This document shows, piece by piece, positions 7,395 to 8,885 of a stretch of 8,885 bases of DNA. The DNA lies in the NCBI GenBank assembly GCA_016207585.1, contig JACQPI010000172.1, positions 1-8,885 of the forward strand. Direction: 5' to 3'. Every line of letters begins with the position of its first letter. Position 1 is the first letter of the stretch. Both the position numbers and the translations under genes were made by a program. The stretch is from Elusimicrobiota bacterium (GTDB lineage Bacteria; Elusimicrobiota; Elusimicrobia; UBA1565; JACRDR01). The notes beneath the pieces are model-generated. The model made no database searches. It saw only the letters and a list, made by a program, of their open reading frames with translations, and had not been told where the DNA came from.

Positions 7395-7890
7395 GAGGGG
7401 TTTCCTTTTCGGCGTGCCCGGCGCCGTCCAGCATGGCCAAGGCATGGGGCACCAGATCCGCGACGCTGGATAGGGATTGCGCCGCCCCCTTCGGGCTGCC
7501 GGGAAGGTTGATGATGAGGGTTTTCCCTCTGGAGCCCGCCAAAGCGCGGGACAGCGCGGCTGTCGGGGTCGTTCGAACCGCGCTGGAACGCATCAGTTCC
7601 CCGAAGCCGGAAAGTTCCTTGTCCAGCACCTCCCGCGTTGCTTCGGGCGTGATATCGCGCGGGGATAGCCCGGTTCCACCCGTGGTCAAGATCAGGGAAA
7701 TATCACCCTCATCGCACCACCGCAGTAGGATTTCCTTTATTTGAGGCTGCTCGTCCGGGACGACTCGGCATCGGAGCATCTTCCAGCCCCGGCGTTCGAT
7801 CTCCCTGCGCAGGGCCGGGCCGCTTTCGTCCACCCGGAGGCCTCGCGCGCACCTGTCGCTGACGGTCAACACGCCTACGTGAATCGTCAT
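7381..7890 (-). CDS. mogA: Molybdopterin adenylyltransferase, MogA/MoaB family
   Basis: This family adenylylates molybdopterin with ATP, giving the substrate on which MoeA acts. The 169-residue protein has VGVLTVSDR near the N-terminus (5-13), PDEQ at 45-48 with D46, the nucleotide-binding TGGTG at 70-74, SPRDITPEAT at 76-85 and NLPGSPKGAA in the C-terminal half. These identify the MogA/MoaB fold clearly. MogA and bacterial MoaB are close relatives, and the spacing fits either name. I favour the adenylyltransferase role because the gene directly precedes moeA and no other mogA candidate is visible. The ATG at 7890 overlaps the moaC stop as ATGA. Confidence 0.93.
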   Translation of the reverse strand: MTIHVGVLTVSDRCARGLRVDESGPALRREIERRGWKMLRCRVVPDEQPQIKEILLRWCDEGDISLILTTGGTGLSPRDITPEATREVLDKELSGFGELMRSSAVRTTPTAALSRALAGSRGKTLIINLPGSPKGAAQSLSSVADLVPHALAMLDGAGHAEKETPHARS

Positions 7891-8369
7891 CGGCCGTCCC
7901 TGCGCGTAAAATGCCCGGATCGGCCGCCCTCTTTTTCCTCGAGATAAATGGGGCCGATGACCATTTCCTTGTCCGCGGCCTTGACCATGTCATAGACCGC
8001 CAGGCAGGCGACGGCGACGGCCGTCAGGGCTTCCATCTCGACGCCGGTCACGCCGTGGGAGACGGCCGTGGCGCGGATGGACAGGCGGCCCGGTTTCAAT
8101 GAGAACGAAAGGTCCACGCAATCCAGGTTCAGGCCGTGGCACAGGGGGATGATCTCGTCCGTCCGCTTTGCCGCGAGAATTCCCGCGATCTTGGCTACCG
8201 TGAGAACGTCTCCCTTGGGGGTCGTGTCTTTGCGGATGAGCCGCAGGAGTTCGGGCCGCATCCGTATTTCTCCATATGCGACCGCCCTTCGGTGCGTGAC
8301 GGATTTGGATCCGACGTCCACCATGCGGGCGCGGCCTTGTGAATCGAGGTGCGTCAGGCGGGAATTCAC
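7887..8369 (-). CDS. moaC: Cyclic pyranopterin monophosphate synthase MoaC
   Basis: MoaC converts the MoaA product to cyclic pyranopterin monophosphate. The 160-residue length is typical. Visible motifs are MVDVGSKSVTHR (16-27), KGDVLTVAKIAGILAAK (52-68), IPLCH (74-78), GVEMEALTAV (109-118) and YDMVKAADK (126-134). The catalytic lysines (K52, K130) and D127 are present. The residue after the histidine, normally proline in PLCHPL, is glycine (G79) here, a small deviation. The start is GTG at 8369. A TGA lies directly upstream in frame, and AAAGGAGA sits five bases before the GTG. An ATG four bases further upstream is in another frame and does not encode MoaC. This is the first gene of the tightly overlapping nine-gene run, so the 133-base gap before it is the likely place for control. 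Confidence 0.97.
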   Translation of the reverse strand: MNSRLTHLDSQGRARMVDVGSKSVTHRRAVAYGEIRMRPELLRLIRKDTTPKGDVLTVAKIAGILAAKRTDEIIPLCHGLNLDCVDLSFSLKPGRLSIRATAVSHGVTGVEMEALTAVAVACLAVYDMVKAADKEMVIGPIYLEEKEGGRSGHFTRRDGR

Positions 8370-8502
8370 TCATTCTCCTTTGTAACAGCGAGAGGTCAGT
8401 CCCTTTCGGAGCTGGCCCTGTTTCCCCGATGAGCCGGGATTGGCCCTCGGTCCATGCCCTTGAGGCAGTTTAGGACCAGGGGCTCGGAGCCAAATAGAAG
8501 AT
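8370..8502 (-). promoter_or_regulatory. Structured leader between tatA and moaC, possible cis-regulatory RNA
   Basis: This 133-base gap is the only sizeable non-coding stretch before the nine-gene operon. Read on the minus strand, it can form two nested hairpins. In the first, GGTCC (8477-8473) pairs with GGACC (8453-8449), enclosing TGCC/GGCA. In the second, GGCC (8445-8442) pairs with GGCC (8417-8414), enclosing CCCG/CGGG. A CTCCGAAAGG segment then precedes the ribosome binding site, and its CTCC could pair with the GGAG. Molybdenum-cofactor riboswitches are known upstream of moa operons, so this is a reasonable candidate position. I could not match the conserved core from memory, and GC-rich DNA forms chance hairpins. 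I see no convincing -35/-10 promoter and no T-run. Confidence 0.3.
8374..8381 (-). promoter_or_regulatory. moaC ribosome binding site
   Basis: On the minus strand this reads AAAGGAGA, ending five bases before the GTG at 8369. It settles the moaC start. The nearby ATG at 8373 would be too close to the site and lies in a frame that does not encode MoaC. Confidence 0.8.
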
Positions 8503-8703
8503 TTATGTCTTCGTTTCTTCCTCCAATTTTTTCGCCTCGGCCTTCGTGCTCTCGGCTTCTCGATATACTTCCCTAATCCCGGATTTGAATGCGTTGATCG
8601 ATTGTCCCAGCGCCTTGGCCACCTCCGGAACCCTCCGGGCTCCGAAGAGAAGCAGGGCTACGACAAGAATGAGCAACAGTTCTGGAAACCCTATGTCGAA
8701 CAT
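8503..8703 (-). CDS. tatA: Twin-arginine translocase subunit TatA (TatA/TatE family)
   Basis: This 66-residue protein is a pore-forming component of the Tat system, which exports folded proteins, including many molybdenum-cofactor enzymes. It has a single hydrophobic segment (about 4-21), the FG hinge at 20-21, an amphipathic helix with P26, E27 and G33 (RRVPEVAKALG), and a charged tail (EAKKLEEETKT). Length and the FG hinge point to TatA. However, the first residues (MFDIGFPELLL, with Glu8) look much like E. coli TatB, so a dual-function TatA/B is possible. The ATG at 8703 follows GGAGG with a five-base spacer. No tatC is in the window. The location just upstream of the cofactor operon suggests shared physiology; whether it is cotranscribed is unclear. 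Confidence 0.92.
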   Translation of the reverse strand: MFDIGFPELLLILVVALLLFGARRVPEVAKALGQSINAFKSGIREVYREAESTKAEAKKLEEETKT

Positions 8704-8740
8704 ATCCGCCTCCTATGTTTTAGAAACTCAGGGTCGCCTG

Positions 8741-8767
8741 AAAATAAGCGAGCCCCTTATCTCGCCC
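8741..8767 (-). terminator. Weak stem-loop with T-rich tail, possible terminator
   Basis: On the minus strand, GCGAG (8765-8761) and CTCGC (8752-8748) form a five-base stem around an eight-base loop, followed by TTATTTT. It could end the transcript of the upstream partial gene before tatA. The stem is short and the T-run is interrupted, so a chance hairpin is quite possible. No convincing promoter is visible between it and tatA, which argues for partial rather than complete termination. Confidence 0.3.
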
Positions 8768-8821
8768 TCCTATCGTCCTAGCAACGAATTTGCCACTGAA
8801 AAAGGTCGAAATTTTTTATCC

Positions 8822-8885
8822 TCACCACTCTTCTTTTTCCTTCGGCATGAGGCTGAAAAGATAGTCCACGAGAGCGTCCAGCTCC
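8822..8885 (-). CDS. Partial gene, C-terminal end resembling a c-type cytochrome
   Basis: The last 20 codons and the TGA stop of a minus-strand gene are inside the window; its start lies beyond the right edge. The visible residues ELDALVDYLFSL followed by MPKEKEEW look like the final helix of a class I cytochrome c domain, where an E-x-x-x-L-V-x-Y-L-x-S-L pattern is common. There is no heme-binding CxxCH in the fragment, so this is only a resemblance. If correct, the protein would be periplasmic or membrane-associated and could be the electron partner of an exported molybdoenzyme. A gap of 118 bases separates it from tatA. Confidence 0.5.
   Translation of the reverse strand, partial: ELDALVDYLFSLMPKEKEEW

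Noticed and set aside
8704..8745. Possible promoter for tatA (TTTTCA and TAAAAC, 16 bases apart)
   Set aside because: Each box matches only four of six consensus bases, and transcription would start at or inside the ribosome binding site.

Overview
This is a GC-rich, very compact bacterial window. It probably comes from a Gram-negative or environmental lineage: it has a TatA component, an apparent c-type cytochrome tail, and almost no space between genes. The sequence alone does not fix the taxon. An uncultivated high-GC phylum or a delta-proteobacterium-like organism would fit, but this is a weak inference. No tRNA, rRNA, CRISPR array or insertion sequence is visible.

Layout. The left edge (1-855, + strand) is the C-terminal half of a large-type malic enzyme. 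Its stop codon overlaps by 10 bases the end of a long minus-strand gene train. From 8369 down to 846, nine minus-strand genes run head to tail with overlaps of 1-14 bases or a gap of 5 bases. In order of transcription they are moaC, a MogA/MoaB-type gene, moeA, mobA, moaA, a MOSC-domain gene, a TauE/SafE permease, a thioredoxin-reductase-like flavoprotein and a radical SAM/cysteine-hydrolase fusion. Upstream of moaC are a 133-base leader-like gap, tatA (8503-8703), a 118-base gap with a weak stem-loop, and the last 20 codons of a gene resembling a cytochrome c C-terminus (8822-8885).

How the genes fit together. MoaA and MoaC make cyclic pyranopterin monophosphate from GTP. The MogA-type protein adenylylates molybdopterin, MoeA inserts molybdate, and MobA attaches the nucleotide to form the bis-MGD form. 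MOSC proteins are linked to molybdenum-cofactor and sulfur handling. TatA belongs to the export system for folded, cofactor-loaded enzymes. The molybdopterin synthase genes (moaD, moaE) and moeB are absent here and must lie elsewhere if the pathway is complete.

The most unusual part is the downstream end of the operon. It holds a TrxB-like flavoprotein without the redox CxxC and with a shortened C-terminal region, translationally coupled to a 545-residue protein. That protein joins an RlmN/Cfr-like radical SAM domain (lacking the usual N-terminal domain and one of the two catalytic cysteines) to a complete isochorismatase-type cysteine hydrolase domain with its Asp-Lys-Cys triad. No function for this pair can be assigned from the sequence. 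Its position in a molybdenum-cofactor operon is the main lead for something undescribed.
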